This document shows, piece after piece, positions 16,739 to 25,725 of a stretch of 64,000 nucleotides of DNA (within the stretch, counting starts at the first letter, position 1; every line of letters begins with the position of its first letter). The notes below the pieces were generated by a model. That model was not told the DNA's origin and searched no databases. It saw nothing but the letters and a program-made list of their open reading frames with translations. The stretch comes from SXOA01 sp046153945 (GTDB taxonomy: Bacteria > Planctomycetota > Planctomycetia > Pirellulales > Pirellulaceae): assembly GCA_046153945.1 (NCBI GenBank), contig JBJXFF010000187.1, positions 6,315-70,314 of the forward strand, written 5' to 3'. Both the position numbers and the translations under genes were made by a program.

Positions 16739-18802
16739 GTGAAAAATCCATTAGCTCGCTTTTGTTTCCCATTTACCTGCGGACTGATCTTAGCCGCTAT
16801 GTCCCCCTCGGGATTCGCCGCGGAGCCGTCGCCGATTCTCATCGACGACCTCTACCGGATGGATTCGCCGCAGGGAGTTGTAGTCGCTTCCGATGGCGAG
16901 AGCGCTGTTTACTCCCGCCGCTGGAACGACCGCAAGGAGCGGGTGGTCCGCCATTCGCTGTGGCGGGTGGAAGGGGACGCTGCCCAGGCCAAGCCGCTGG
17001 AAGCTGGCGAGCCGGACGGCCGATCGCCGCTCCTTTCGCCGGATGGAAAGTGGATTGTGTTTTTGTCGACTCGTCCTTTGCCGGATGGAAAGCCGGGGTT
17101 CACTCCCGTTCCCGCTTACTCCGACCCGCCGACCGATATCTGGCTGATGCCCGTGACTGGAGGGAAAGCCATTCCCCTCATCGGGCGCGAGCGGTCGTAC
17201 AACCGGGTCTTCAGCGATCCGTTCTTCGGCAATATTGCGTTTTCGGCGGATGGCAAACGGCTGGTGTTTGTCGCCGACGAGATGAGGGACGATCGTACGC
17301 CGGAAGAAGCCGCAAACAACGTGCAAGTTGTGCGGCAGGACGGGGGTGAGGGTTATGAAGGATATGGCCCCGCACAAATCTGGATTGCTGACCTACACGA
17401 AGAGCCAAAAGAGGTCGCGGCATCGCGCGTGACCAGGATCACTAGCGACGATTTTTGGTACGGCGACCCGCAGTGGGCCGAAGATGGGAAGGCGATTATG
17501 GTCCATGCGAACCGGACCAAGGATCAGGAGGCGGTGCGATATAGCATCAATCAGAATTACGACCTATGGCGGATCGATTTGGGAGATGGAAGCTTGTTGC
17601 AGGCAACGTTTGGTCCCGGTCCGGATGTTTCTCCGCGAGTCTCTCCCGATGGAAAGCGGCTGCTCTATCTGAGCATCCCGCGCCGCGGCTCGCACATGGA
17701 CATTTTCAATCTGGCGATGATTGAAATCACTTCCAGCGGTCCGCAAAGCCACGTTCTCTTCAATCACCATGGTGAAGGCAAGCCACCCCATCTGCCGCCG
17801 TCCTTTCCGCTGCCGCGGGATTGCTGGTTGAGCACTTCTGCCATTCACTATTTAGCCCCGGCTGGCGTGAATACGAAGCCGCAGGCGATTGATCTAATGG
17901 TTGGTGTTGCGGCTATCGAAGGGACCGCCGAGACGCTGAGCGAAGAGTTTGCGAAACTAGTGGAGGCTCGCCGCAAGCTAACACCGGCAAGCGATGTGTT
18001 CCTCAAGGACCGAGTCATCGCCAAGGGAGAGGTTGTTTCCTGGAAGGGGGTCGATGGACTGGATATCGAAGGCATCCTCACCAGGCCGACGCAGAAGGGT
18101 GCCAAGGCACCGTATAAGCTGGCCGTCTATCCGCACGGCGGCCCCCACAGCCGTTCGATGATCGGTTTTGATTTCACAGTGCAGGTTCTGGCTGCCAACG
18201 GCTATGCAGTCTTTCAGCCAAACTTCCGTGGGAGCGCCGGATACGGGCAGAAGTTTATCGACGCCGACCGGGGCGACCTGGGAGGCCAGGACATGAAGGA
18301 CATCCTCACGGGAATCGAGCACCTGGTGAAGGAAGGAATCGTCGACAAGAACCGCCAGTTTGTCTACGGCATCAGTTACGGCGGCTACAGCACCTGTTCT
18401 TTGATTGGTCAGACGACCCAGTTCCGTGCCGCCGTGCCGCAGAATGCGGTCACGGACATGGGAATGATGTGGGCGTTATCCGATATTCAAAGCTGGACGC
18501 AGTGGGAAGTAGGAGGTCGTCCCTGGGAAGTCCCGACGGCGATTCGCGACGCCAGCCCGCTGACGACTGCTTATCGCGTGAAGACCCCGACGCTAATTCT
18601 CCACGCCGCCAACGACCGCCGCTGCCCACTGCCGATGGGAAAGACTTATTACCAGGCCCTCAAGGCAAACGGCGTGGAAACCCAGATGGTCATTTATCCC
18701 GACGAAGGGCACCCCATCAAGCAACTGCCGCACCAAGTGGACGTGCTAACCCGTGTGCTGGAGTGGTTCGGGAAACACGATACGGAGGGGGAGGGGCCGT
18801 GA
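16739..18802 (+). CDS. Secreted S9 family (prolyl oligopeptidase/acylaminoacyl) peptidase
   Basis: This 687-residue serine peptidase has an N-terminal beta-propeller with TolB-like repeats (SPDGKWIVFLSTRP, SADGKRLVFVAD, SPDGKRLLYLSIP) and a C-terminal alpha/beta-hydrolase domain. The nucleophile is in GISYGGYS (about residue 545), the Asp in AANDRRCP (about 623) and the His in DEGHPIKQ (about 657). The GTG at 16739 gives a clean signal peptide (FCFPFTCGLILAAMSPSGFA) and lies 40 bases behind a TATAAT. A longer frame to 16580 would include the promoter. It cleaves short peptides in the periplasm or outside; specificity is unknown. Confidence 0.88.
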   Translation: MKNPLARFCFPFTCGLILAAMSPSGFAAEPSPILIDDLYRMDSPQGVVVASDGESAVYSRRWNDRKERVVRHSLWRVEGDAAQAKPLEAGEPDGRSPLLSPDGKWIVFLSTRPLPDGKPGFTPVPAYSDPPTDIWLMPVTGGKAIPLIGRERSYNRVFSDPFFGNIAFSADGKRLVFVADEMRDDRTPEEAANNVQVVRQDGGEGYEGYGPAQIWIADLHEEPKEVAASRVTRITSDDFWYGDPQWAEDGKAIMVHANRTKDQEAVRYSINQNYDLWRIDLGDGSLLQATFGPGPDVSPRVSPDGKRLLYLSIPRRGSHMDIFNLAMIEITSSGPQSHVLFNHHGEGKPPHLPPSFPLPRDCWLSTSAIHYLAPAGVNTKPQAIDLMVGVAAIEGTAETLSEEFAKLVEARRKLTPASDVFLKDRVIAKGEVVSWKGVDGLDIEGILTRPTQKGAKAPYKLAVYPHGGPHSRSMIGFDFTVQVLAANGYAVFQPNFRGSAGYGQKFIDADRGDLGGQDMKDILTGIEHLVKEGIVDKNRQFVYGISYGGYSTCSLIGQTTQFRAAVPQNAVTDMGMMWALSDIQSWTQWEVGGRPWEVPTAIRDASPLTTAYRVKTPTLILHAANDRRCPLPMGKTYYQALKANGVETQMVIYPDEGHPIKQLPHQVDVLTRVLEWFGKHDTEGEGP

Positions 18803-18806
18803 GGAG

Positions 18807-18834
18807 AATCCGAATGACGAAATCCGAATGACGA
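18807..18834. repeat. Two-copy 14-bp direct repeat
   Basis: AATCCGAATGACGA occurs twice in tandem in the short gap between the S9 peptidase stop and the convergent TPR lipoprotein stop. Similar words (ATTCGGATGACG) follow the cation-efflux gene near 29912. They look like parts of a dispersed intergenic repeat. Confidence 0.6.
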
Positions 18835-18836
18835 AT

Positions 18837-19382
18837 TCAATCGTGAACGACCATTCGGACCCTGTCATTCCCACTCGGCAACTCTTCGACAGCCATTTGA
18901 TAGACCGGGCTCTCGGGTTCGAGTTCCAAGGCCCTGCGGAAGTATTTGGCGGCTGCGTCGGCATCGCCGCCGGCTTCTAGAGCGATGGCGAGCGAGTGGT
19001 GGATGTCTGCTCGGTCGGGGGCAAGCTGGAGCGCTTCCCGCAACTGGTTCGCCGCGCCGGAGGGGTTGTTCTGGGAAAGCATCAATTCGGCATATTGAAC
19101 GCGAGCTTCCACAAACTGCGGTCGCTGCCCCACAAGGCTGGCGAGGGCCCGCTCGCAAGCGGCTGTGTTTCCTTCCTTCCAGCGGTTCATGGCCGCCTGT
19201 AGCTGGGCCTGGTCGCGCTGGCTCTCGAACATGGCAATCGCTTCGGCTTTGCGATCGGGACTCATGGCAGGTGGGAGTTTCCCCTTCGTCACTGTCGGCG
19301 ATTGCAACGCACAGCCGCAACTGAGCGCTGTCGCCATCATGAATGGCAATCCCGCGAACCAAATTCGTGCGACGGTGCTCAT
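18837..19382 (-). CDS. TPR lipoprotein at the end of the secretion operon
   Basis: This 181-residue protein has a lipoprotein signal ending in ALSCGC and about three tetratricopeptide repeats (residues 60-170: MNRWKEGNTAACERALASLV, AEAL-type helices, LAIALEAGGDADAAAKYFRRAL). Its ATG overlaps the secretin stop (ATGA), so the two are translationally coupled. Type IV pilus and type II secretion systems often use a TPR lipoprotein (pilotin, PilF/PilW type) to assemble or localise the secretin. That role is likely here. Confidence 0.82.
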   Translation of the reverse strand: MSTVARIWFAGLPFMMATALSCGCALQSPTVTKGKLPPAMSPDRKAEAIAMFESQRDQAQLQAAMNRWKEGNTAACERALASLVGQRPQFVEARVQYAELMLSQNNPSGAANQLREALQLAPDRADIHHSLAIALEAGGDADAAAKYFRRALELEPESPVYQMAVEELPSGNDRVRMVVHD

Positions 19383-21502
19383 GGTGACTTCGTGGACTGG
19401 AGCGGGATTGTTTTGACGCGTCCGGGTGTGCCGGGCTCAGGTTCCTCCTGGATCTTCGGCTCTCCGCCGAAGGCGGGGCCAGGCTTCCATGGTGCCCCTC
19501 GTTTGGAATAGTCCATATGCGGGCGATGCAATGGAGAAAGAGCGTGGTTCAGATATTGATGAATCGACTCTCCTTCAAAGCCTCCGGCGGCAACGATGTC
19601 ATTTCTCAACTGGATGGCGTCGCGGTCCATGGGGTCAAAATGGATCGACCAGTCAATCTGCCTGATGGCGCGCGGGTAGTCGCCGGCGTTATAAGCCGCT
19701 AATGCCAGCCGCTGGTATCGCAGGGCGTAATTTCGCTTGGCAATCGGGCTCATCTTGTCGAAATAGACCGCTTGTTTCTGGGTGAATTCATTGCCATATT
19801 TCTGTCCCTCGGAGCACAGAGCGTCCTCGTTGACGATTCGCGGCGTGATGAGCACGATGATCTCGTCCCTGACGATTTTCTCGGTCTTGGTGCGAAACAG
19901 CGGTCCCAGCCAGGGAAGATTGCCAATGAACGGAACCTGGTTGCGGGTCGTCTCCAAGTCCTTTCGCAGCAGCCCCCCGATGACGATGGTGCTGCCGTCG
20001 TAACAGCCGACGTTGCCGGTGACCTGGGTGACGGATTTGTTGGGAATGGTGAGCCCGCCGGAGACGGTGACGCTGCCGGTGGAGAGTTCCGGATGTACCT
20101 CCATCCGGATGAAGCCGTCATTGGCGATGAAGGGGCGAATCCGCAGCAGCGTGCCTACATCGAGAAATTCGACGGACTGGGTGGAGAAGGTTTGCGTCAC
20201 CGAAGTGTTCAAATAGCCGAGCTGTTCTCCAATTTGGATTTCCGCCCGCTGTTTGTTCATGCAGAGGACGCGGGGAGAAGCGATGACGCTGGTGTCGCCA
20301 ACCGTTTCCAAGGCGAGCATGAACGTGGAAAGGCTGCTGTCGAGAAATCCGAATTTCATCCCACCGTTGCCGACGTCGAGCGACGCCAGGGACGTAAGCG
20401 GAGTATTGCCAGTAACAATTCGGGCGTGGGCTTGGTTGCGAAGAGCCTGAAAATTGACGCCAAACTGATTGGAGTCGTTGAGCTTGACGTTGATAATCAT
20501 CGCCTCAATGGCGACCTGCGTCGGCTTGATGTCGACTTCGGCGTAAAGTTCATCAACTTGACGCAGGACGTTTTCGTAGTCCTTGACCAGGACGACGTCA
20601 GTGCCGGCAAAGTCGTCTCCGCCCGTTTTGACCTGATCCGAAGGTATGCCCACTTGTGCCGCGGAGGAAACCGAGGCCACGCCGAATTGCGGCGTCAGCA
20701 GGGGGGTGATTAAGGTTTGCAGTTCGACCGCTTTGACGTAATTGGGACGATAAACACGCATGGAAGCGCGGTCTTGCGACTGGTCCATCTCGCTGAAGTC
20801 TTTGGTGCTGCCGACATAAATGATTCCCTTTTCTCGCCGCGAAATGTAACCGGAGTTCTTGAGAATGGCATTCAGTGCCGTTTCGGCGTCCACCTTGGTA
20901 AGGGAGACAGTCACGGTGCCGCTGACGTTCTTGCTGGCCAGGATATTCAGGCCATTCTCATTAAGCAGCTTCAGAACGGATAGAATGTCGGTGTTCTGGC
21001 AATCGAAGGTTAAGGTGCCATCACCCTCATCTTTGACGGGACTTTCCGGTTCAGGAAGAGATTCGGGTTTCTCTTTGGGTGGCAGCACAGGATTCTCGTC
21101 AGCCACATCGCCCGGAGTGGCGTCCCGGGGCGCGGGCGGCGCGGGATGGAGAACTCTTTCCTGCACCTCGTCGAGCGACGCCTGAAGGTTCCTCATGCTC
21201 CGCTGTGCCCGGTCGTTGATATCCTGGATGTCGTCCAGTTTTTGTTCGATTCGTTGCATTTCCTTGTTCGCACCCGGGCTTTCGGTCGGCGCAGGAGGAA
21301 ATGATGGCTCAGAATTGGAAGTGGGTGCGGCGGCTGCGACTGGAGTCGCGGGGATTGGTGGCGAGAAGTCGGCCTTGGAATGCACGACGGCGCTCTCGTC
21401 TGCCGCGCGCGGCGCTTTGGGGCGCCACGCCACGGCCAGGGCAATTGCCACCCCCACCGAGCCGCAGACGCAGAGCACCAGAATGCGCTGTCGCTTTTTC
21501 AT
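19379..21502 (-). CDS. gspD: GspD/PilQ-type secretin
   Basis: This 707-residue outer-membrane pore protein has an N-terminal membrane signal (KKRQRILVLCVCGSVGVAIA) and a long Pro-rich and coiled-coil linker (about 30-150). An STN/N0-like domain follows (TFDCQNTDILSVLKLLNENG...GYISRREKGIIYVGS), then N-domains and the secretin core: VIASPRVLCMNKQRAEIQIG, GTLLRIRPFI, GLLRKDLETTRNQVPFIGNL, EIIVLITPRIV. A C-terminal extension of about 130 residues looks TPR-like (RYQRLALAAYNAGDYPRAIR). The ATG at 21502 has AGGAAGG just upstream. It forms the outer-membrane channel of the secretion or pilus machine. Confidence 0.9.
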   Translation of the reverse strand: MKKRQRILVLCVCGSVGVAIALAVAWRPKAPRAADESAVVHSKADFSPPIPATPVAAAAPTSNSEPSFPPAPTESPGANKEMQRIEQKLDDIQDINDRAQRSMRNLQASLDEVQERVLHPAPPAPRDATPGDVADENPVLPPKEKPESLPEPESPVKDEGDGTLTFDCQNTDILSVLKLLNENGLNILASKNVSGTVTVSLTKVDAETALNAILKNSGYISRREKGIIYVGSTKDFSEMDQSQDRASMRVYRPNYVKAVELQTLITPLLTPQFGVASVSSAAQVGIPSDQVKTGGDDFAGTDVVLVKDYENVLRQVDELYAEVDIKPTQVAIEAMIINVKLNDSNQFGVNFQALRNQAHARIVTGNTPLTSLASLDVGNGGMKFGFLDSSLSTFMLALETVGDTSVIASPRVLCMNKQRAEIQIGEQLGYLNTSVTQTFSTQSVEFLDVGTLLRIRPFIANDGFIRMEVHPELSTGSVTVSGGLTIPNKSVTQVTGNVGCYDGSTIVIGGLLRKDLETTRNQVPFIGNLPWLGPLFRTKTEKIVRDEIIVLITPRIVNEDALCSEGQKYGNEFTQKQAVYFDKMSPIAKRNYALRYQRLALAAYNAGDYPRAIRQIDWSIHFDPMDRDAIQLRNDIVAAGGFEGESIHQYLNHALSPLHRPHMDYSKRGAPWKPGPAFGGEPKIQEEPEPGTPGRVKTIPLQSTKSP

Positions 21503-21536
21503 AGGCCTTCCTGACCTCGTAACCTTCCGTGGTGTT

Positions 21537-22319
21537 CTATTGCTGTTCCTCGACCCCAATCGACTTTGCTTGCGACGGAATCTTTGAAGAGGCCTTCTCT
21601 TCCTTCCGTTCCATTGGATTCGGAGTCGTCTGCTTGATCGCTTCCGTGCTGGTCTTTGCAGGATCGGAGGACGTCAGCTTCAATTGCCAGGTCCTTCCGC
21701 CCCGCTCCAATTCCACCATCCTTCGGAAGACCCTTAGCAGACGAAACTCGAGGTCTGGCTGACTGGCTCCCTTGTCGCTTGACTTGCCCGCATTCTGTTG
21801 GACGTTAATTGTGTCGTGTTCCCGATAGATATTGCCGTTAATAATTGCTTTTTTCACTCTGGGACTAATCACCACTCCCTGCAACACCATTCCCAATTCC
21901 GAGGGGTCAAGTTCCACCGGTTGTTTAACTTCCGCCTCTGACCGGGACTCTTGTACGGGAGCGGCGATACTGACTTGAAATTTCTGATTCCATTCAGAGT
22001 GAAAGTCCGCGGAAGTCGCTAGTGGATCCGCTTCCCGGCGCTCCCGAATTTCCCGCCATCCGATCGCAGCCTCCTTGTTGACCGCCGTGCTATTTCCTGA
22101 TTGTCCGCTGGCTGCCAATCGCCCCAACGGCTCGGAATCTCCTGCGGGAGCAACCATCGCACCCGGCGCTACGGTGGCTCCCTCGTTCCCCGCCCACTTC
22201 CAAATCAGCGGAACCCAAAAATACATGCCCCCTAGAAGAAGTACCCCCAGGACACCCGTCTTCATCGGATTCGCCACCAGTTCGCGGTGGAGCGTTTTTA
22301 CTAGTTTTTCCAGTTTCAC
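21537..22319 (-). CDS. Single-pass periplasmic linker protein of the secretion machine (PilP/GspC/GspB-like)
   Basis: This 260-residue protein starts with GTG and has one membrane helix (TGVLGVLLLGGMYFWVPLIW, about residues 21-40). A long low-complexity part follows, and then a small beta domain around 140-215 (LGMVLQGVVISPRVKKAIIN, GNIYREHDTINV, FRLLRVFRRMVELERGGRTW). That pattern of a short beta-barrel before the secretin gene resembles PilP or the GspC/GspB homology domain, which bridges the inner-membrane platform and the secretin. Assignment rests on gene order and layout. Confidence 0.72.
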   Translation of the reverse strand: MKLEKLVKTLHRELVANPMKTGVLGVLLLGGMYFWVPLIWKWAGNEGATVAPGAMVAPAGDSEPLGRLAASGQSGNSTAVNKEAAIGWREIRERREADPLATSADFHSEWNQKFQVSIAAPVQESRSEAEVKQPVELDPSELGMVLQGVVISPRVKKAIINGNIYREHDTINVQQNAGKSSDKGASQPDLEFRLLRVFRRMVELERGGRTWQLKLTSSDPAKTSTEAIKQTTPNPMERKEEKASSKIPSQAKSIGVEEQQ

Positions 22320-22406
22320 AAGTTATTCGCCATCGTCCCACCTCGCTGTGGCGGAAGTACGAGCAGCGTCCTTAATTATCGGATGCACTCCACCGAACCA
22401 ATCGAT

Positions 22407-22955
22407 TTAATCGGCAAGGTCACCAAGAATCGTCAAAGTCAAGTCGCATTGCATCTCTCCCCGCACTTCACCCGGCCTGTGTAGTTTCACATTTTGCAGC
22501 CAGATGGTTTGGGGCATCTCTTCTACGCTCTTGAGGAATTCGAAGATTCCTTCAAAGCCCCCCGCTACGCTCACCTGGGTCGGGTATTCAACTACCAAGC
22601 CGTGCGGCTTTGCCGCCAGCGGCTCCAAACGGAGGACCCGTATGCCTGCCAGATTGGCTTGAAAGGAAATCTGGGTCGGAAGGCGGTCGGCCTGATGAAC
22701 GTCGGGGGCGTCGTGCTGCCATTTTTCTGCAACGGCACTAGTCTGCTCAAATTCCGGATGCACGGCGCTGACCGCGGCAAACAGATTGTCGGTTTCCAGG
22801 ATAAACCGCTGTTTTTCCGCCAGTTGCTGTCTCGCGACTTTTAAGGCCTTTTGCGAAGGCAAGAAAACAAAGCACAAATAGCCGAGGGCAATGCAGGCAA
22901 TTCCGCCGGTCACCAACCAGCCAGGCGGGCCCTGGGTTCCAAACGGGTTTTTCAT
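22407..22955 (-). CDS. pilO: PilO-like inner-membrane platform protein
   Basis: This 182-residue protein has an N-terminal membrane helix (WLVTGGIACIALGYLCFVFL), a coiled coil (QKALKVARQQLAEKQRFILE), and a ferredoxin-like periplasmic domain ending in SVAGGFEGIFEFLKSVEEMP and GEMQCDLTLTILG. This is the standard PilO/GspM form. Its start overlaps the stop of the PilN gene by four bases (ATGA). With PilM and PilN it builds the inner-membrane alignment subcomplex. Confidence 0.82.
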   Translation of the reverse strand: MKNPFGTQGPPGWLVTGGIACIALGYLCFVFLPSQKALKVARQQLAEKQRFILETDNLFAAVSAVHPEFEQTSAVAEKWQHDAPDVHQADRLPTQISFQANLAGIRVLRLEPLAAKPHGLVVEYPTQVSVAGGFEGIFEFLKSVEEMPQTIWLQNVKLHRPGEVRGEMQCDLTLTILGDLAD

Positions 22956-23728
22956 GGCAACTCTCCGGGAGTGTTTGCTCCGCCGTGGAGGTGCATTCCA
23001 GCGACAGCCACATCGGCCGCTTCTCCCTTTCTGACGGGAGCCCCAGGCTGACCATAGCCTGGTCGGACGACGACACGGATATTGAATTTTGAGGTCCCTT
23101 TTGCCGGGTCTTCGCTCCCCGACTCCAGACCCTTCAAGCTCGCGGAGGCAAAGAGAGGGGACCTCGCCAAGGAATCCACATAGGTGTGCAATTCCTTGGC
23201 ATTTGTGGCCTCGCCACTCAACTCGAGAACAGTCCGTTGATGATCGTGCTGGTTTCTCAACTGGGCCAGAACCGATTGCGGAGTGACCTGGGCGGTTTTC
23301 TCACCTTCCACGACGGAGTGGTTCGCATCCCCTTCTTCTCCTTGGGCCACGGGCGTCGCTTCCGTCTGTTCGATCAAGTGGATGCTCGTCAGTTGGATCG
23401 ACGGGGTTAACGGCCGGGCGATGGCCGCCAGCAGTTGCGTCCGGGGCCAAGGGTGCTCAAGGTACACGTAGAGGTCCGCGAATGCCTCCGCGCGTTTCCT
23501 GTTTTCCATCAACTTCGAGATATCCGCTTGCCGCTGTAGGGCGACTTCATGCCTCGGTTCCACTAACTTCACCTGCGCATCAACTGTCCGCCGCAAGAGC
23601 CACTGGCCGGAGGCCGTGCCGGCAATCGCCAGTGCGAAGAGCATGGCCACTCCCATCCAGTACAGGCGTGAACGCCCCAGCACTCGCTGGTGATGATAAT
23701 GTTCGGGAAGGAAATCGATGTTCTTCAC
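22952..23728 (-). CDS. pilN: PilN-like inner-membrane platform protein
   Basis: This 258-residue protein carries the short N-terminal IDFLPEHYHHQR motif, equivalent to the INLLP segment by which PilN binds PilM. One membrane helix (about 25-48), a coiled coil (about 50-90) and a PilN/GspL-type ferredoxin fold follow (AKELHTYVDSLARSPLFASA). It starts with GTG 6 bases after the PilM stop and overlaps PilO by four bases. It has an insertion of about 35 acidic residues in the middle of the periplasmic domain. Confidence 0.83.
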   Translation of the reverse strand: MKNIDFLPEHYHHQRVLGRSRLYWMGVAMLFALAIAGTASGQWLLRRTVDAQVKLVEPRHEVALQRQADISKLMENRKRAEAFADLYVYLEHPWPRTQLLAAIARPLTPSIQLTSIHLIEQTEATPVAQGEEGDANHSVVEGEKTAQVTPQSVLAQLRNQHDHQRTVLELSGEATNAKELHTYVDSLARSPLFASASLKGLESGSEDPAKGTSKFNIRVVVRPGYGQPGAPVRKGEAADVAVAGMHLHGGANTPGELP

Positions 23729-23734
23729 GGTGAG

Positions 23735-24784
23735 TTATTTGACCTCGCGGAGGGCCAGGCCGGCAGCCACGTCCCACAGGCCGCGTCGACCAAGGTCGCG
23801 TGGCATGGGCAGGTCCCGAAACGGGTCGCTAAGCTCGCACTTCAGATTCAGGATTTTTCCAATCGACTCGGCGAGTTGCGGTGTCGCCTCTCCTCCCCCC
23901 AGCACCACGCGGGCGAGCGGCTGGCCGCGAAAAGTGACGCTGTGATAGCGAACGCACAGGGCCAACTCCCCTCCCAAACGGTCAATAATGCCGCGCGTGG
24001 CCTCGGTCACGGTGCGCATCACTTCCGGGTCTTGCAAGTCGGTGCGCCGGTCGCCGCTGTGGCGGCGTAGATCCGCGGCTTCTTTTGGTTCCATGCGCAG
24101 ATGGCGGGCGACCGCGGCATCCAGGTTCGTTCCGCCAAGTTCGACATACTTCACAAACAGCATTTCATCCCCTTGCGTGATGACAACGGCCGTTCGCTGA
24201 TGTCCAACGTGAACGATCATGGCGCGCTCCTGGGCGTCTTCCTGTCGCCGGAACTGCGCGGCGTAACAGCGGATGAGAGCCGCAGGCTCAACATCCACGG
24301 CCCTGGGAATGAGTTTCCCCTTTTCAATGAGGTCGAGCGTCCTTTGCAGGATGGGACGATGGCAGGCAAACACGATCACTTCGCGCAGGACCGCATCCCC
24401 TTGCCGCACGTCAGCCGCCTCCAGGTAGCGAAACTCCGTTTCTTCCACCGCAAAGGGTACGCGGCCCGCAGCTTCCTGGGCTATCTGGCGCGAGAGTTCG
24501 GCACCATCCGACTTGGGAATGCGGATGTTCTGTAGCACAAGTTCTTTGTCTCCCAGGCAAAGCACCGCGTCCCGACCAACAAACTTTCGCTCGATGAGGC
24601 CGCGCTGAAGCGTGGCCGCGGCCTGCTCGGCATATTGTTCGGGGGATGTCGTCGGGGGAAATTCCCAGCGGCCGGCCGCAATCAGGCGCGTGTGATCCGC
24701 GGAGAACTGCACCATCTTCACGGAGCGAGAGCCCAGATCGATTCCGATCGGTCCGACGCGATGCAGATTAATGAATGGGATCAT
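23735..24784 (-). CDS. pilM: PilM-like actin-fold ATPase
   Basis: This 349-residue cytosolic protein has the actin/FtsA fold of PilM. Phosphate 1 is IGIDLGSRSVKMVQ (residues 12-25), and later strands include AMIVHVGHQRTAVVITQGD and VVLGGGEATPQLAESIG. PilM recruits PilN to the inner face of the membrane. It begins 12 bp after the pseudopilin gene stop and is followed by PilN and PilO in canonical order. Confidence 0.9.
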   Translation of the reverse strand: MIPFINLHRVGPIGIDLGSRSVKMVQFSADHTRLIAAGRWEFPPTTSPEQYAEQAAATLQRGLIERKFVGRDAVLCLGDKELVLQNIRIPKSDGAELSRQIAQEAAGRVPFAVEETEFRYLEAADVRQGDAVLREVIVFACHRPILQRTLDLIEKGKLIPRAVDVEPAALIRCYAAQFRRQEDAQERAMIVHVGHQRTAVVITQGDEMLFVKYVELGGTNLDAAVARHLRMEPKEAADLRRHSGDRRTDLQDPEVMRTVTEATRGIIDRLGGELALCVRYHSVTFRGQPLARVVLGGGEATPQLAESIGKILNLKCELSDPFRDLPMPRDLGRRGLWDVAAGLALREVK

Positions 24785-24796
24785 GAGGGGTTGTGA

Positions 24797-25372
24797 CTAA
24801 GGCGTGATTCCAGCGGGGGTAACGGCTTGAACGTTTCCAACGTCCACAGTGCCCGTGGTTGGATTGACGGTGATGGAGATATACAACTTCGTTCCCGAGG
24901 AATTGCTAACGAGCCAAATCAGGGTTGCCTCCGGACGGGTTGTGTTTCCAAGCGGACCGAATTCCAGGTCCGTTACATCGCTGGGGGTTGCCGGATTCTT
25001 CTGCACGGCAGCAATGCTCACAGAGCCGGCCAGCATGGGAAGCTTGGCAAGATCTGCCGTCTGCTGAGTGCTGCCAACATTGAAGGTGTGAAACGGGGAC
25101 GGAGGAAGCTTATTTAGAGAATTCACGGCACCCGAATGCTGCAAGACGTAGCTCTTGCTGCCGATGTTGAAAGTGGTGCGGTAACTGGAGTTGTTGGCTA
25201 CCGCCAGGCCCCGCGCGTAGGCCAAATCGCCGGCCACGCTGTCTGCCGCCATTTGCAGTTGCTGGGGGACGTCGCTGGAGAGAAGAGGGGCGGCGACCGC
25301 AATCAGGATGCCGACAATGGCGACCACAATCAGCAGTTCGATCAGGGAGAAAGCATGCCACGAGCGCTTCAC
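24797..25372 (-). CDS. GspH-type pseudopilin with unusual cleavage site
   Basis: This 191-residue minor pseudopilin starts at a GTG at 25372, which gives a short basic leader (MKRSWHA) before the hydrophobic FSLIELLIVVAIVGILIAVA helix. A frame extended upstream to an ATG at 25432 would give a 31-residue leader and overlap the preceding gene. The residue before the conserved Phe is Ala, where prepilin peptidase normally requires Gly. Glu at +5 is present. The mature domain is beta-rich, as in GspH/FimT proteins. It should be in the tip or body of the pseudopilus. Confidence 0.8.
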   Translation of the reverse strand: MKRSWHAFSLIELLIVVAIVGILIAVAAPLLSSDVPQQLQMAADSVAGDLAYARGLAVANNSSYRTTFNIGSKSYVLQHSGAVNSLNKLPPSPFHTFNVGSTQQTADLAKLPMLAGSVSIAAVQKNPATPSDVTDLEFGPLGNTTRPEATLIWLVSNSSGTKLYISITVNPTTGTVDVGNVQAVTPAGITP

Positions 25373-25409
25373 CCACCGCCGACCAGTCAGCGGGGTGCAG
25401 GCAAATTCA

Positions 25410-25652
25410 CTACTTATTCTTGCTGCGTCCATTAGGTACGGCAATCACTTCTTTCAGGAGCGCATTTTGCTCCTTGATCAGCTCTTTGATTTCGCGCAGT
25501 TCGCGGATCATTACTTCCCGCTGAGAGCCGGCATCTTCAAACGGCGGACTTCCCGGTGGGGCCGCGAAAAGGAGGCTGTAGAAACCTAGCATGCAAAGCA
25601 GCGCCCCGCCTGCGGCGCAGGCCAACGCGGGGCGAACGGGGAGGATATGCAT
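25410..25652 (-). CDS. Small membrane protein with coiled coil in secretion operon
   Basis: This 80-residue protein has one N-terminal hydrophobic helix (ALACAAGGALLCMLGFYSLLF) followed by a polar coiled coil (REVMIRELREIKELIKEQNA) and a basic tail. No family is recognised. A GGAG-type ribosome site lies 10 bases before its ATG. It lies between the PilX-like gene and the GspH-like gene on the same strand and probably helps assemble the machine. Confidence 0.72.
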   Translation of the reverse strand: MHILPVRPALACAAGGALLCMLGFYSLLFAAPPGSPPFEDAGSQREVMIRELREIKELIKEQNALLKEVIAVPNGRSKNK

Positions 25653-25725
25653 GGGAAGAGGCTCCTAAGGAATATAGGGAAGGGCGGGATGATAGCAGCC
25701 ACGCTGCTCAGGTACAAGGCATTTC

